This document shows, piece after piece, positions 1 through 8,566 of a stretch of DNA of 12,236 nucleotides (positions are counted from its first letter, which is position 1; each line of letters opens with the position of its first letter). The position numbers and the translations under genes were made by a program. The notes under the pieces were generated by a model. It was not told the DNA's origin and ran no database searches. It saw only the letters and a list, made by a program, of their open reading frames with translations. Source of the stretch: Capniomyces stellatus (Eukaryota > Kickxellomycota > Harpellomycetes > Harpellales > Legeriomycetaceae); assembly GCA_001661515.1 (NCBI GenBank), contig LUVW01000019.1, positions 484,859 to 497,094 of the forward strand. The letters are read 5' to 3'.

Positions 1-679
1 TTTATCGAGCATAAACTTTGTATTGTTACTGATTTTCTCGATTCCAAATAATATTATTTGCCCAGGGTTTTTTGTTTTGTTTTTATTGAAATAAACTCGA
101 GGTTTTTGATGTTGCTCCTGGTCTTGTTTTTTTGCAATAGCCAGTAGCATTCTGCACTTGGGGCTCGACTTTGACGCGATAATGCCTTGGCATGTTTGCC
201 ACACTTACTAATGTTTCTTGGTCCTATTTAGTTATTCGAAAAGTAATCCAGCTTGAACGAGCAGCTTAGATAGCTGATTTTGAAGGAGCTTTTAAATCGA
301 ATTGTTCACTAAACTCTCGAATTTCCAAATGGTGCTTCACAGTGTTTTATTGGCCTTACTATTCGCCAATAATTAGTGCTGTTTGGCTGGTTGGTAATGT
401 TTTTCAATATACACCACTAAGATGCGTTGTTTAGTGGCTCGAATTGGACAGATTAAAATAGATTATTTGAATTTATTATTTTTCTTGAAGTAAAAAAAAG
501 ATTATTTAGAATTTAGATTCTATATAATCTGCCAAATTTAGACTTGATTTGTTTGCCATCAGTGACTTTTTACCGTAAGGCAAAACACTAATACTGCCAA
601 ACATCATCTTTGTTCGTTGATATTAAAATAGAGAATATGGCTTCCAAGTGGGGTTTCCAGAAAATTACAACAATAGTAA
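1..679. other. AT-rich spacer 3' of the GDSL-like gene
   Basis: No gene is recognised here. It holds the presumed 3' untranslated region and terminator of the GDSL-like gene. On the minus strand an AATAAA (472-477) lies about 200 nt past that stop and could serve in polyadenylation, though this is weak in such AT-rich DNA. A 36-codon minus-strand reading frame (193 down to 83) ends just before another AATAAA-like run. It sits in a locally GC-richer patch but matches nothing I know and has no support beyond its length. Confidence 0.6.
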
Positions 680-1885
680 TTAGCTGGAATATAATAGTAT
701 TGCTGATGCGGATACAGATAACAAAATGCTATATAGACTGACCGATGAGCTGCTGAATTTACTGTTGCCTTTACTCTGTTCTGGTTGGCTGTCTCTGCCG
801 TTAAGAGTATCTTGAATAATTTCTATTGCGTTTTCTTCAGCCTCAGACTTTGAGTAAGATTCAATGTCGACTTTTCCTGTGTCACGCGAAGTGGGAAGGA
901 ACAAAAAGTTGGAGTTGCTTCCAGCGTCCAACACCTTGTACCTTGTAGTCAAGGATATAAGATTTTCTTTGTTTATGGCAAATGTGCTATCTTTGATTGT
1001 TTCTGCTATAACAGCACCCAGTAAGGCATGCGAGCGCGTTGATATGTTTGAAAGGAGAAAGAAGGTATATTCATCCTGGCTTGAGCAAGTCTCCATTTCA
1101 TTCTCTTTGTTGAACGAGACACAACTTTGTTTGCTTTCGCTAACTTTAAGGCCCTTTTTGACGTCTTTGTCGTGTAGTAATTTGTAAAATTCATTCAAAT
1201 CAAACAGCCTGACCCAACTGGTGCTATTTGTTTGTTTATTGATTGGCTTTTCAATAGCTTCTTGAAGCTTTTTGTTAGCCTTGGCAATGTTCTTATCATT
1301 GTAGCGGTTGATTGTGATCTCTTTGTCGCTAAATGGAATTGCAGAGTTTTCGTTTAAGAAAAGGTTGCTCACTATAACTTTTTGATACCCAAATTCAATT
1401 AGTTTATTGACTTTTTCTACAACACTGGATGCATAGGCGTCAATGTACTTTTCTATCGCTTCGAAGCTAGTAATTTTTAATGCTCTGCTTATGTCTACTG
1501 AACCTACGCCAATATATACTACGTCGTTTTTTAAAGCGTCCTTGTTTTCCAACCCCTCAAAGGTAGAAAAGTATGGTACTAGCTGGTCATCAATGCTGTG
1601 ATTCTCAGAAATATCAAGTTTATTTGTCTCCATGCCCGCCAAGTTGGCTACTGCGCCGCTGGAAGCGTAGTTGATAAGTCTAAGTCGGCTGTAATAAGAT
1701 GTGTATTCACTCCAGATAGGGCCATTGGAGGGTCTGCGTTTCCAAAGCGGAATCTGTACTCCACATGGATTTGTGATTCTAGTTGCCGAGATCCCATCGC
1801 CAAAAACTACAAGATTGCTTTTGGCATTCACTGCGGCGTGCAAAGCAGAAAGAAAAACTGCGGCTTTATTGATTTTTAAAAACAT
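680..1885 (-). CDS. Secreted GPI-anchored GDSL/SGNH lipase-like protein, probable pseudoenzyme
   Basis: This single-exon gene encodes 401 residues. Residues 1-21 form a signal peptide (KINK then a hydrophobic run ending AVNA). The GDSL/SGNH hydrolase blocks are recognisable: block I FGDGIS at 28-33, block II NYASSGA at 72-78, block III GSVD at 128-131, and block V around 273-286 with YTFF...STRSH. Active members cleave acyl or acetyl esters with a Ser-Asp-His triad plus Gly and Asn in the oxyanion hole. Here the Ser is Gly31, the oxyanion Asn is Val130, the Asp is Leu277 and the His is Asn280, so hydrolysis is unlikely. Asn280 also creates an N-glycosylation sequon (NIS); others are at N95 and N220. 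A Ser-rich segment (about 376-384) followed by a hydrophobic C-terminus suggests a GPI anchor. The ATG has G at -3. The frame is intact and long, so this is a divergent protein rather than a decayed gene. Surface binding or adhesion is a guess. Confidence 0.85.
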   Translation of the reverse strand: MFLKINKAAVFLSALHAAVNAKSNLVVFGDGISATRITNPCGVQIPLWKRRPSNGPIWSEYTSYYSRLRLINYASSGAVANLAGMETNKLDISENHSIDDQLVPYFSTFEGLENKDALKNDVVYIGVGSVDISRALKITSFEAIEKYIDAYASSVVEKVNKLIEFGYQKVIVSNLFLNENSAIPFSDKEITINRYNDKNIAKANKKLQEAIEKPINKQTNSTSWVRLFDLNEFYKLLHDKDVKKGLKVSESKQSCVSFNKENEMETCSSQDEYTFFLLSNISTRSHALLGAVIAETIKDSTFAINKENLISLTTRYKVLDAGSNSNFLFLPTSRDTGKVDIESYSKSEAEENAIEIIQDTLNGRDSQPEQSKGNSKFSSSSVSLYSILLSVSASAILLYSS

Positions 1886-2023
1886 TGCTGGCTTGATAAC
1901 GTGGATAGATATTAATAAAGTGGAAGATTATTATCGAGTTTCAAACTATAGCATTAATTAATTAATAGTAATGGGGTTTATTTTTTCTATGTTTTATATT
2001 TTATATTCAAACTATTCAGTACC

Positions 2024-2031
2024 TTTAAATA
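2024..2031 (-). promoter_or_regulatory. Candidate TATA box of the GDSL-like gene
   Basis: TATTTAAA reads on the minus strand about 138 nt upstream of the start codon at 1885, next to a CCCGGG. The spacing resembles that of the better TATA box of the phosphatase gene. AT-rich spacers give such matches by chance. Confidence 0.35.
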
Positions 2032-2270
2032 CCCGGGATATAAAGATTAAAATACGAATCTGGCTCTAATTAATATATCTGATATAATAATGCGCGATTT
2101 AAATAATCGAGTATTGTCTTTTTTTTAAATTCAAAGTTGAGAACTTGATGGCTGGGAAACTGGCGCCTACGAATAAACATTAAGGTACGTTATTACCGAA
2201 ATTAATGTATCGCTTTTACTTGTCATAAACCACATTTATAATAAACTTGGCATCATTTAAACTCAGCCAT

Positions 2271-2294
2271 CCTACCCCCCCTCCCTCTCCCTCC
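2271..2294 (-). promoter_or_regulatory. G-quadruplex-capable tract upstream of the GDSL-like gene
   Basis: The plus strand is all pyrimidine apart from one A, with C runs of 7, 3 and 3. The minus strand therefore carries two GGG runs and a run of seven G, which can split into two, giving four G-triplets separated by 1-3 nt. It lies about 390 nt upstream of the minus-strand GDSL-like start, in DNA that is otherwise AT-rich. Folding and any regulatory effect are inferred. Confidence 0.4.
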
Positions 2295-3018
2295 TGATTT
2301 GGTCCGGTTTGATTTGATGGTAAATTTACAATAAACAAATTTATATTCAATAAACAAAACTATAATTAACTGATGTAGATCTTGGATGGTGGTTACGATT
2401 TAGTTTTCCTTGGCCTTGAGTGCCAAGCTGTTTTGTTCTAGGCCACATTCGATAAGCGCCGATGTCAGCAAGTAATTTTAAGTTATTTTTTTCAGTACTG
2501 AATTATAGTTGACAGCTAATTAGTAAGTTTGTAGTTCGGTACTCAGTAATATATTTAAGATGCAATCAAGCTTTGGTTTAAATTTAGAATATTCTAATTT
2601 TAGGTCCCGAATGTATTTTAAGTTCAGTTAATGTTCTCTAAACTTGATTTGCACAAATAAATAATAGGCTCATTCGCGCATTATACGTGTTATCACAAGT
2701 TTAAACCTCAAACATAACTGTCAGTTGTTATAGGGTTGACCTTCGCTCTTAAATTAGCAGCTAACCAAAACCTGAGCTGTTACTCTACATTGCTACGAGT
2801 TGAGATATAGATGGGTTGGGTAATATTGATAATGTGTTTTCTCTAACAACTAATTGTGTTTTGGTGTTTACGGTTAGATTTTGGCTATTTATAGCATTCG
2901 ACTAGCTGAATAACGCTTTTAGCCATAGCTCAGCCCTACATACTAGCTTCTCCGTACTCAGAGTTGCTTATGCTTATGCTGTGTTGGTTTGATTTTTCTG
3001 ATTTGGTCGTCCTTTAAT

Positions 3019-3094
3019 TATAGCAAATAGACAAAATTATAGCAAATAGACAAAATTATAGCAAATGGACAAAATTGTATTAAATAGACAAAAT
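3019..3094. repeat. 19-bp tandem repeat, four copies
   Basis: The unit TATAGCAAATAGACAAAAT occurs twice perfectly (3019-3037, 3038-3056), once with a single A-to-G change (3057-3075), and once more diverged (3076-3094). It is noncoding, with 19 nt not being a multiple of three, and lies in the spacer downstream of the protease gene. The near-identity of the first three copies points to recent duplication by slippage or unequal exchange. Confidence 0.9.
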
Positions 3095-3761
3095 AGTTAA
3101 CAATATTCGAATAACATTTCAATAAAGTGCACAACCTAAAATATTTAGTAAAAAGAGTAATTAGAAAAAAAAACAAAAAGAAAACAAACGAGTAGCAAAT
3201 TAGCCAAATTGTTCAGATTCCACCAATCATCTATCAGGTTGGGGTTTGGAGTAAATAAACACTTTTATACAGTGTTAGCCATAACGGAAAATAATACTCG
3301 TGTTGGTGTGTTTGAAATTTAAACTGCTACAAAAACTTTGTGGTGTGCATGTCGTGGTTAAATTTACAGGAATTCTTGAATATAAGGCCAAGGTAAACTA
3401 TAAAATATGCCGTAGCAACTCCAACTAATGGTACTAAAAGTATAGCACTGATCATTGTCATTGTATATCTTTGATCCTGAGTTACAATTTTTTTTATTGT
3501 ATAAAGTTCTAAAAGTAATTCTTTTTTTAAATAGTAAAAATTGACTCTAATCTATAAATATTATAACTAAGAGCAGTGCAAAGACAAAAAAGCAATTATG
3601 CTTTTAGACCACACCTAGTAAACTGATGCGCTTTTCTGGCACTGAATTATATACTATTATATCAATAGCCATATTTGGAAATATGCGTATGTGGCTGAGC
3701 TCACTGTTTTAGTTGGTCTTAGAGTTCAGGTAATGATTAAAGATGTTTTGATCTATGTTTT

Positions 3762-4805
3762 TTAAAAAATACTGCTTGCCACAAGTTCTAAAGAGACAGT
3801 AACCATTAAAAGCGAGCAATAAATATAAAAACGCACACCAAAAAATGCTTTTAGGCTGCCACTGCTGGCTGAACCAGTAGGGGTTTCTAGTAACGTCTTG
3901 GCCTTTTTGCCACTATCAGATGGCATTGCGCTAACGGGGAAGGTGATTTGGGATTTGGTGAGATTGGATTTTGATATGATCCAATCTATATAATGGTGGA
4001 CGTGTGTGTAGAATCCTGCACTATTTTTTTCACCGCAAAAAGATTCAAATATTGCGTTTTCGCTATACCCACCTCCAAAACTAACAATTCCAATCAAAGA
4101 GTTAATGCCTTCAAACTGAGAGTACAAAGGCCCGCCAGAGTCCCCGATACATGGCATCTTACTGTCTTTTGTAATAGCACAGATCAAGTCATTACTGTTA
4201 TTTCCATCCCACAATGGAGCAAATTCGCTACAGCTTGAGCTATTCGAAATTGATATATGGGCTTTCATCAGATCTTTTGACTTATCTATAAACACCGAGT
4301 CAGTTGCACCCCAGCCTGCTACAACCGCAGTCAAGTTGTTATACACTTCGCCACTATATATCTTTGCTGGCTGAACATTTGGATCCGCCACAGACTTTTC
4401 CAGGATTATCAAAGCTATGTCGTTAGTTATTAGCGGATTGCCCACAAAGTTTTCATGGATTATTAACGATGCGGGCAGATATTTGTCCTTGGATTTATCA
4501 GGGGTTGAACTTCCAAAAGTTATAGTAATGTTGTTTAGGGGCACAACTTTGCCATCTTTGTATGCTATGCAGTGAGCCGCGGTTACCAATACAGTATCAG
4601 AAATTAATGTACCACCACAAACACTTGTGACATTGTCCTTATCCACTATACTTAGCTCACCAATTGCCGTAAATTCGTTGATACCTGAAATCGTCCCATT
4701 GATTACTCTGATTTTATCCGAAACTGAGGCTCCATTACATAAAATTGCAGCACCGATTGTTAGCAAAGCGATAGACGTATTTAGCTTTGACAAAAATAAC
4801 CACAT
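3762..4805 (-). CDS. Trypsin-fold (S1A) serine protease with C-terminal membrane or GPI anchor
   Basis: This gene encodes 347 residues in one exon. After a signal peptide (about 1-25) comes a short propeptide ending at Arg33, followed by VING (34-37), equivalent to the IVGG activation site of trypsin zymogens. The triad is complete: His78 in TAAHC, Asp129 in NDIALI and Ser223 in GDSGGP. Cysteine pairs C63-C79, C192-C209 and C219-C257 match the three core chymotrypsin disulfides. Residue 189 (chymotrypsin numbering), six before the Ser, is Met217 instead of trypsin's Asp; Gly244 and Gly264 (216 and 226) keep the pocket open. Cleavage after basic residues is thus unlikely, and a hydrophobic preference is inferred. 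After the catalytic domain (about 280) a Ser/Thr/Gly-rich stalk leads to a hydrophobic tail (about 324-347), suggesting GPI or membrane attachment. Seven N-glycosylation sequons support secretion. The start ATG has G at -3. Confidence 0.93.
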   Translation of the reverse strand: MWLFLSKLNTSIALLTIGAAILCNGASVSDKIRVINGTISGINEFTAIGELSIVDKDNVTSVCGGTLISDTVLVTAAHCIAYKDGKVVPLNNITITFGSSTPDKSKDKYLPASLIIHENFVGNPLITNDIALIILEKSVADPNVQPAKIYSGEVYNNLTAVVAGWGATDSVFIDKSKDLMKAHISISNSSSCSEFAPLWDGNNSNDLICAITKDSKMPCIGDSGGPLYSQFEGINSLIGIVSFGGGYSENAIFESFCGEKNSAGFYTHVHHYIDWIISKSNLTKSQITFPVSAMPSDSGKKAKTLLETPTGSASSGSLKAFFGVRFYIYCSLLMVTVSLELVASSIF

Positions 4806-4858
4806 ATCAATTTAGTACTATTAAAATCGACAACAGCTATGTAAGTGAAATTTGGGAA

Positions 4859-4866
4859 TATGTATA
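4859..4866 (-). promoter_or_regulatory. Possible TATA element of the protease gene
   Basis: TATACATA reads on the minus strand 54 nt before the ATG at 4805. A TGACGTA, similar to half of an ATF/CREB site, lies just upstream at about 4878-4884. A longer AT run (about 5005-5020) is an alternative core element. None of these can be decided from sequence alone. Confidence 0.2.
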
Positions 4867-4932
4867 GATACAAAAGATGACGTAGTAAGATTTTTATTTT
4901 TTGACAAGTTTAATGTTTGTGCCTTAGACTAA

Positions 4933-5532
4933 TTAACGACAACAGCCTTGGCAGATAAACTCAGTAGCTATATGCATCCAAGTTAAACCCATTAAACTTG
5001 TAAGTATAAATATATATTGCATCATAATCTTCATTTTTAGCTTTATACGTTTATAAATACCTTTTTTTTTTTCAATTAACGAATATATGCTGCAAATAGC
5101 AATACTTTTGAAAATAGTTGGTAGTCCTATAGAAAAATACCACTGTACCGTCAATGGAAGAGTTCATTGGAGACGGTGATTTTAAAAAAGCAAAAATGGC
5201 ATGGGTTCTAAATTAACAAAATTTCAAACATAGGAAAAGCGTACGCAAGCAGTAATGACAATTCTGAACCCAAACGCGTACAACGTGTATGCAGCAAGGA
5301 AACGAAAGCCAGTGGCGCAAAATGAGTGAACCAACATATTTAATTGAGCTGAAACTAAAATTAATATAGCAAAATGTGCAAAAGTTAAATCAAAACTCTG
5401 TAATGAAATCCAAATTGCAATCTCCGCATTTTTCCAGATTGGTTGAGTTAACTTTTTCTGATTTACTTCTTTACAGTGGCTAGTAGAGATAGCATAAATA
5501 CTGATATAGCTATAAACGCAAGGCAAAATCAT
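4933..5532 (-). other. Possible spliced membrane-protein gene or remnant
   Basis: Two neighbouring minus-strand open stretches are rich in hydrophobic segments. The first runs from an ATG at 5532 to a stop at 5224 and has runs such as AILILVSAQLNMLV. The second is open from about 5163 down to a stop at 4933, lacks an early ATG, and contains YIFILTSLMGLTW. A donor-like GTACGC (5244-5239) and an acceptor-like TACAG (ending 5143) would remove 102 nt and join them in frame into about 165 residues with perhaps four membrane spans. The donor is weaker than the GTAAGT used by the phosphatase gene, and I recognise no family. A decayed gene or pure chance is at least as likely. Confidence 0.15.
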
Positions 5533-6568
5533 CAACAAGGGCTACTATTTGTTATGTATTTTGATCATTTTTTAAATTTTATAAAGTGTAAACGTGATTT
5601 TTTTATTGAAACTTAAACATGTTTTTTATTTAATAAGTTTTGGGTGAACTTTTATGAGCATTAGAATTATGTACTATTACAAACAATTGGTTGGTTTACT
5701 TGTAGTTCACATCAGATAAAGGCAACTTTGCTTTTTCCTAATAAGTATTGCTTATGTTGTACAATACAATAAATGGGCAAACTGGCATTTTAAAACTGCA
5801 AGTTATAAAGTTTAACGGATTTAACATGTTGTCAACAGCTTTGCTAGCTTGATGTGGCTACCGATTGATCCATAATAGTAGAAGTAAAAAATAAAGCGAG
5901 GAAATACGGTAATGTTATTAACCTGACTAAAAACAACAAAACAAATAACGTAGCAACTGATAACTGTTCAACTCGACCTTAGATTCATGTATACTTTTGT
6001 AGATTCTAAAAATTTGTCTTGGATCTATTCTCAACTATACACTGTTTAACAAATAGTGGTGTTTTTTTTTGTTTTTTTTTAGAAAAAAAGTTCGAATAAC
6101 ACCTGAATCATTTATTTTTTGTATATTTATGAGCTAAAACCAAACCATATTTACGCCAACTTTTGATTATTATTCTCAGTTTAAATTCAAGATACTTTTT
6201 TTTATTGTTTTGGAGTGTTAAGGCTGTGTTCAATATGTTAACAATTTATTTAATTGCACAAAGAATTACATTTGCGAGATTCTCGTGACTTAAACCACAA
6301 TTATACCAAGAGCCAACGCCTTTCTATTTCAATAAACAATTTTTTACATTATATGATGATCAACTTGGTGGTGGTTATTAGTTGTTGATTCCGAACCATC
6401 AATTAATTTGTCAACTAGCCAAGCAGCGTAGCGAAAGTGTAGCTTGTTTAACATTTCCAAATACATAGTTCTATTCAAAAATCAATCTTCACACTTCAAC
6501 AACATGGGGTTTCCACCTTATTTTAAATATAGCTTAGGTATACATTAGATTCGATTCCAGTTATGGCA

Positions 6569-6638
6569 TTTCTAAACATCTAAACATCTAGTTATATATT
6601 CATCTAAATATCTAATCATCTAAATATCTAGTTATATA
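6569..6638. repeat. Degenerate CATCTAAATATCTA repeats in the phosphatase 3' region
   Basis: The motif CATCTAAATATCTA occurs twice, ATCTAGTTATATA occurs twice, and shorter ACATCTA units precede them, forming an imperfect array. It begins about 29 nt past the phosphatase stop codon, so it probably lies in that gene's 3' untranslated region. No protein-binding motif was recognised in the transcript sense. Confidence 0.7.
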
Positions 6639-6666
6639 AATGCTTGGTGTTGAACTGTCGGTCAAT

Positions 6667-8220
6667 TCATGTTTGAACTTGGCATCCTGCGTATGTGTCT
6701 TCTGGAATGATTTTTGACAGGTATCCGCTGTACTCTGTCCAATCGCACTTTGACAGATCACACCAGGCTTTATTTGTCTCTTTATCAACTGGCAACTCAA
6801 TCACCTTGCCATTGTAAATTGCTCTGATATAGTACTTTTTATTCACATTATTTCTCCAAACCTCAAGCAATATATTCGTTCCAAGCGGAGGTGAGTAAAC
6901 TTCTGTGTTTGGCACTCCAAATATACCCATAACCATTCCTATGGTATCATCATGCCCTGAAATCACACTGAATCTTGGTGGCCTGATTCCTACAGCCTTG
7001 TTCTCCTGCTTTTCAATGTCATAGTCAATGTTTTTTTGGATCTCCATGTTTATATCTTTTATCAACGGTCCTGCCCCAATCTTAATAAACTCTTTGGAGT
7101 ACTGGCTCAAGTGTCTAATGCTGGCCACCTCATAAATCGCATTCTTGTATATTATCGCAACATCGCTGTCAGTTAAGCACACCCCCTGTGAATTACAGTG
7201 CAGTTTCTTTCCATGACACAACATTGGCAGTGTTATATCCAAAAGCAGATTGAACGATATTGTTGCATTATTCATCACACTAGGCTTGAGGTTCAGAACC
7301 TTGTTTATCCTAACCAAGTCGCTGTATGTCTCATTAAAGTATTTCTGATATTCCGCCGACTTTCTTATCATCCCCTTAATCTGCTCAGTTCTTGGACAGT
7401 AAATCGGGTTGAAAAATATATTGTCAACATCCACAGGATACTGTGTCATAGAAATAGCCGCGTCAGTGTTGCTATGCTCAGGAGGATACAGCCCATGGAC
7501 AAGGTTCTCTGCCGTTACCTTTGTTCTTCTACATACCAAAATTAAATAAATAAGTAAATAAGTAAATAAGTAAATAAGTAAATACATAAACAAATCCCCC
7601 CCATTCAGTATCCTACTAGCGACTTGAAAATCAGCCAACAGGTATGCTTCGACTTTCAGCTATGCAATCTTTAAAGCCATCACTTACAGAAATACGCTAT
7701 GTCTGATTTTTATAGTGTCTGCTTGTAATTTCTCATCAATAAACTTCAACTTGTCTACATAGACCTTTCTCAACTCGCTCCCCAAAGTTTGCAACTGTTC
7801 TTTTCCTTTAGTACTCATCTGCCCTTTCTCACAGTTTCCTGACCAAAAGTTTTCCGTGTAGTTTACTACTTTAACATCAGGGAAGCTTGTGTCTGCTTTA
7901 AATATCACCCCGTGGTTACGGTTCTTATCTCCCATATGTGGCCCAGTACTATAAACACTCTCTCCACATATGTCCCAAACTGTGTTGTCATTTGGTATGT
8001 CTGTCTGTGGGACTCTAGCTCCATGTCTTGACACTAGCTGCACAAAAATCAAGCTGCTATCTTCCATTGGTTTGTAGTCATTTGAACTTGGAAAGTCTGC
8101 TTGGCAGTAAAAGTATGGTGAGTTTATGTCTGTTACTTTATTTGGCGGCAAAATGTCTGATCTAACAACCAGTGCTAAGCACGGTGCCAAAGTGATAAAC
8201 GAACTTAGTGCGTTCTTCAT
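6667..8220 (-). CDS. Secreted histidine acid phosphatase, two exons
   Basis: Exon 1 (8220-7688) and exon 2 (7528-6667) join in frame to give 464 residues, normal for the histidine acid phosphatase (branch 2) family, which releases phosphate through a phosphohistidine intermediate. Residues 1-21 are a signal peptide. The catalytic RHGARVP is at 65-71, with nucleophile His66; the conserved IKIR...RT pair that helps bind phosphate spans the splice site (Arg173, Arg179); and the proton-donor motif SGHDDT has His370-Asp371. IGAGPLIKDI and the C-terminal region also fit the family. Ten cysteines outside the signal peptide could form five disulfides, and sequons lie at N120, N243 and N265. There is no C-terminal anchor, so it is probably a secreted or vacuolar acid phosphatase; phytase-like or phosphoxylose-phosphatase-like specificity cannot be separated here. 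Splicing restores the exact five-residue spacing between the two arginines seen in relatives, which strongly supports the join. Confidence 0.92.
7529..7687 (-). other. Spliceosomal intron of the phosphatase gene (159 nt)
   Basis: The donor GTAAGTG starts at 7687 and the acceptor TGTAG ends at 7529. The intron falls after two bases of a Leu codon (phase 2), between the catalytic RHG motif and the second conserved arginine. Exon 1 hits a stop immediately inside the intron if unspliced. The 3' half is an array of AAATAAGT (plus-strand sense), leaving a pyrimidine-rich, AG-free approach to the acceptor. This half is also open in the frame of exon 2 and would mimic a membrane helix if translated. 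Confidence 0.88.
7545..7590. repeat. AAATAAGT microsatellite inside the intron
   Basis: About four perfect copies of the 8-bp unit AAATAAGT and flanking partial copies (AAATACATAAAC) lie within the phosphatase intron, ending close to the 3' splice site. The sense transcript reads as TTACTTAT repeats. Copy number should vary between strains and would change intron length without touching the reading frame. Confidence 0.9.
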
Positions 8221-8370
8221 TTCAGCTTTAAAATTGTCTAATGTTTCCTATTCTGGTCTGGTGTGCTGATGAATTACTCACTTTGAATATTTTTTTTTAG
8301 GAAAAAAAAGGGAAAGTCCAACTAGAACTGGTGTGAATAGTCGACAATGTGAGCTGTATCCTTATTAAGG

Positions 8371-8378
8371 TATTTATA
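8371..8378 (-). promoter_or_regulatory. TATA box of the phosphatase gene
   Basis: TATAAATA reads on the minus strand, a close match to the TATA consensus, about 150 nt upstream of the ATG at 8220. It lies in the 346-bp gap shared with the divergent small frame starting at 8567. Confidence 0.5.
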
Positions 8379-8566
8379 CATTTTAATTAACTCGGCCGCA
8401 TTTTAAAACATTTAATAATTTTTTTTCCTTTCCGTTCCATGATTTTATTTTTATTTTTTACTGTAGAATCCTCGCTTGGAGTTTATCGTTTTTGTATTGA
8501 CATTTGTATTGCCTTTTTAATCAAAAACATAATCACTTTTATTTAAACAGAAAAAAAAAGAGCAAA

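Larger units (their letters stand above)
1886..3761. other. 1.9-kb AT-rich spacer without recognisable genes
   Basis: This spacer separates two minus-strand genes, so it contains the promoter of the GDSL-like gene on its left and the terminator of the protease gene on its right. No reading frame of note, tRNA or rRNA was seen. Its only structured contents are the G-rich tract near 2.28 kb and the 19-bp tandem repeat near 3.05 kb. The size is large for a compact fungal genome. Confidence 0.6.
4806..6666. other. AT-rich spacer between protease and phosphatase genes
   Basis: Apart from the doubtful membrane-protein candidate near 4.93-5.53 kb, nothing coding is recognised. The part from 5540 to 6560 is very AT-rich, with long T and A homopolymers, including two runs of nine T or more followed by a run of A (about 6062-6088) that could fold back. 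The right end is the presumed 3' region of the phosphatase gene. Confidence 0.5.

Noticed and set aside
83..193. 36-codon minus-strand frame near the left edge
   Set aside because: It is short, matches no known family, and a stop lies shortly upstream. A terminal exon of an unseen gene cannot be excluded but is unsupported.
864..1187. 107-codon plus-strand frame inside the GDSL-like gene
   Set aside because: It is antisense to a well-supported gene and has no recognisable features.
6062..6088. T-run followed by A-run as a terminator hairpin
   Set aside because: Homopolymers are common in this AT-rich eukaryotic DNA and there is no adjacent gene end that requires it.
3100..6105. TTCGAATAAC seen at about 3107 and 6092 as possible tRNA B-box or dispersed repeat
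   Set aside because: The shared stretch is only about 10 bp, no cloverleaf or A-box is present, and flanks differ.
7198..7545. 115-codon plus-strand frame inside the phosphatase gene
   Set aside because: It is antisense to exon 2 and has no recognisable domain.
7529..7638. N-terminal membrane helix on the second half of the phosphatase (minus-strand frame from 7638)
   Set aside because: The hydrophobic segment is the translated intron microsatellite. A GTAAGT donor and TAG acceptor remove it and restore the family spacing between conserved arginines.
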